A stretch of DNA of 64,000 nt from Bacteroidaceae bacterium (GTDB lineage Bacteria > Bacteroidota > Bacteroidia > Bacteroidales > Bacteroidaceae), in contig JAKSLL010000005.1 of the NCBI GenBank assembly GCA_024401215.1, positions 1-64,000 of the forward strand, in the 5' to 3' direction. A program made the translations under genes and the position numbers. The notes beneath the pieces are model-generated. The model saw only the letters and a list, made by a program, of their open reading frames with translations, did no database searches and had not been told where the DNA came from. This document shows positions 63,199 to 64,000 of the stretch, piece by piece (the stretch's first letter is position 1; every line of letters begins with the position of its first letter).

Positions 63199-64000
63199 AT
63201 GGACAATTCAGAAAGAATAATTAAAGTCGACATCAATGAAACGATGCGAACAAGCTACATCGATTACTCGATGTCGGTGATTGTTGCTCGTGCACTTCCT
63301 GATGTTCGTGACGGTTTCAAGCCAGTACATAGACGAATACTCTACCAGATGGGCTTGAATGGCTATACATCAAACAACCCAACTCGCAAATGCGCCCGTA
63401 TTGTTGGTGATGTGCTTGGTCACCTTCACCCACATGGCGACTCTTCTGTTTACGGAGCGTTAGTCCGCCTTGCGCAGCCTTGGGCAATGCGTTACACTTT
63501 AGTGGATGGACAAGGAAACTTCGGTTCTGTTGATGGCGATGGCGCAGCTGCTATGCGTTATACAGAGGCGAGACTCAACAAACTTGGTGAGGCTATGCTT
63601 CAGGATATCGACAAGGAGACTGTAGATATGGTCGATAACTTCGACAATACAATGAAGGAGCCTTCTGTTCTTCCTACACGCATACCAAACCTTCTTGTCA
63701 ATGGAGCTACTGGTATTGCCGTAGGTATGGCTACAAATATCCCAACTCACAATCTTAGTGAGGTCATTGATGGATGTGTTGCTTTCATTGACAATCCAGA
63801 ACTCACGAGCCTTGAGCTTATGCAGTACATCAAAGGCCCTGATTTCCCTACTGGTGGCATTATCTGTGGTGTTGATGGTATTCGCGAAGCGTATGAGACA
63901 GGTCGTGGACGTATTGTTGTTCGCTCAAAGACTGAGATTGAAACAGAAGGCGGACATGACAAGATTGTTGTAACAGAGATACCTTATAACATCAACAAAT
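63199..64000 (+). CDS. gyrA: DNA gyrase subunit A (5' part, cut by the window end)
   Basis: The first 267 codons of gyrase A are present and the frame runs off the window. Gyrase introduces negative supercoils; GyrA cuts and religates DNA. The typical start ([24 protein letters not shown]), the catalytic Tyr121 in MRYTEAR and the [14 protein letters not shown] are seen. In the QRDR the Ser is at 82 and the position equal to E. coli Asp87 is Gly86. The open 3' end hides the rest. Confidence 0.97.
   Translation, partial: MDNSERIIKVDINETMRTSYIDYSMSVIVARALPDVRDGFKPVHRRILYQMGLNGYTSNNPTRKCARIVGDVLGHLHPHGDSSVYGALVRLAQPWAMRYTLVDGQGNFGSVDGDGAAAMRYTEARLNKLGEAMLQDIDKETVDMVDNFDNTMKEPSVLPTRIPNLLVNGATGIAVGMATNIPTHNLSEVIDGCVAFIDNPELTSLELMQYIKGPDFPTGGIICGVDGIREAYETGRGRIVVRSKTEIETEGGHDKIVVTEIPYNINK

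Noticed and set aside
1..64000. tRNA, rRNA or attachment-site signatures
   Set aside because: I looked for T-arm GGTTCGAATCC-like words, rRNA words and gene-end duplications and found none that hold; an integrated element border could not be shown.

Overview
The window is a chromosomal segment of a Bacteroidales bacterium, most likely Prevotellaceae. This rests on the gene families: a type IX secretion pair (PorU/PorV), LruC, DUF4290 and DUF4494 proteins, an rnfBCDGEA cluster, a BspA-like/Fib_succ surface protein, an Ala/Lys-tailed S16, and TAnnTTTG -7 promoter boxes. Genus or species cannot be fixed from this alone. No tRNA, rRNA or CRISPR array was seen.

Layout. 1-8.7 kb: an LruC-domain lipoprotein with InlB-type repeats, a BadF-type sugar kinase, mannose-1-phosphate guanylyltransferase with a PagL-like lipid A deacylase downstream, and rpsP. 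8.9-14.9 kb: an RseC-like gene and the complete Rnf ion-pumping complex (B-C-D-G-E-A), closed by a strong terminator. 15.1-25.7 kb: DUF4494, a YggS PLP protein, a Crp/Fnr regulator, a D-2-hydroxyacid dehydrogenase, an overlapping flippase/glycosyltransferase pair and a 1577-residue surface protein. 26.0-38.5 kb is the accessory region. It holds a small 17-residue-repeat protein, then a type I restriction-modification locus in the order hsdM - fic - DUF1016 nuclease - hsdS - core-deleted fic - RAYT/REP element - duplicated debris - hsdR. A Panacea-type toxin-antitoxin pair lying between two related MITE-like repeats follows.

39.1-53 kb is conserved housekeeping: a TMEM43-like protein, ispF, porV, porU, an FAH-family enzyme, rseP, dxr, rimM, murA, DUF4290, tsaB, then yicC and gmk divergently. 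54.6-64 kb: a clostripain-type lipoprotein, a GYF/CD225 plus DUF2752 membrane pair, a carboxymuconolactone decarboxylase-family protein, a class A PBP, kdsB with an M16-family protein lacking the zinc motif, and the 5' part of gyrA, cut by the window end.

The most unusual material is the restriction-modification locus. It carries an 11-bp tandem repeat inside an active-type fic gene (a frameshift switch candidate), a second Fic gene that lost exactly its catalytic core, an hsdR-hsdS chimeric fragment left by a tandem duplication, and a palindromic repeat inside the hsdR reading frame. The window is also seeded with several families of dispersed non-coding repeats: one has about eight copies on both strands, and at least three others look like MITEs. 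All function calls come from motif and family recognition by eye; no database search was run.
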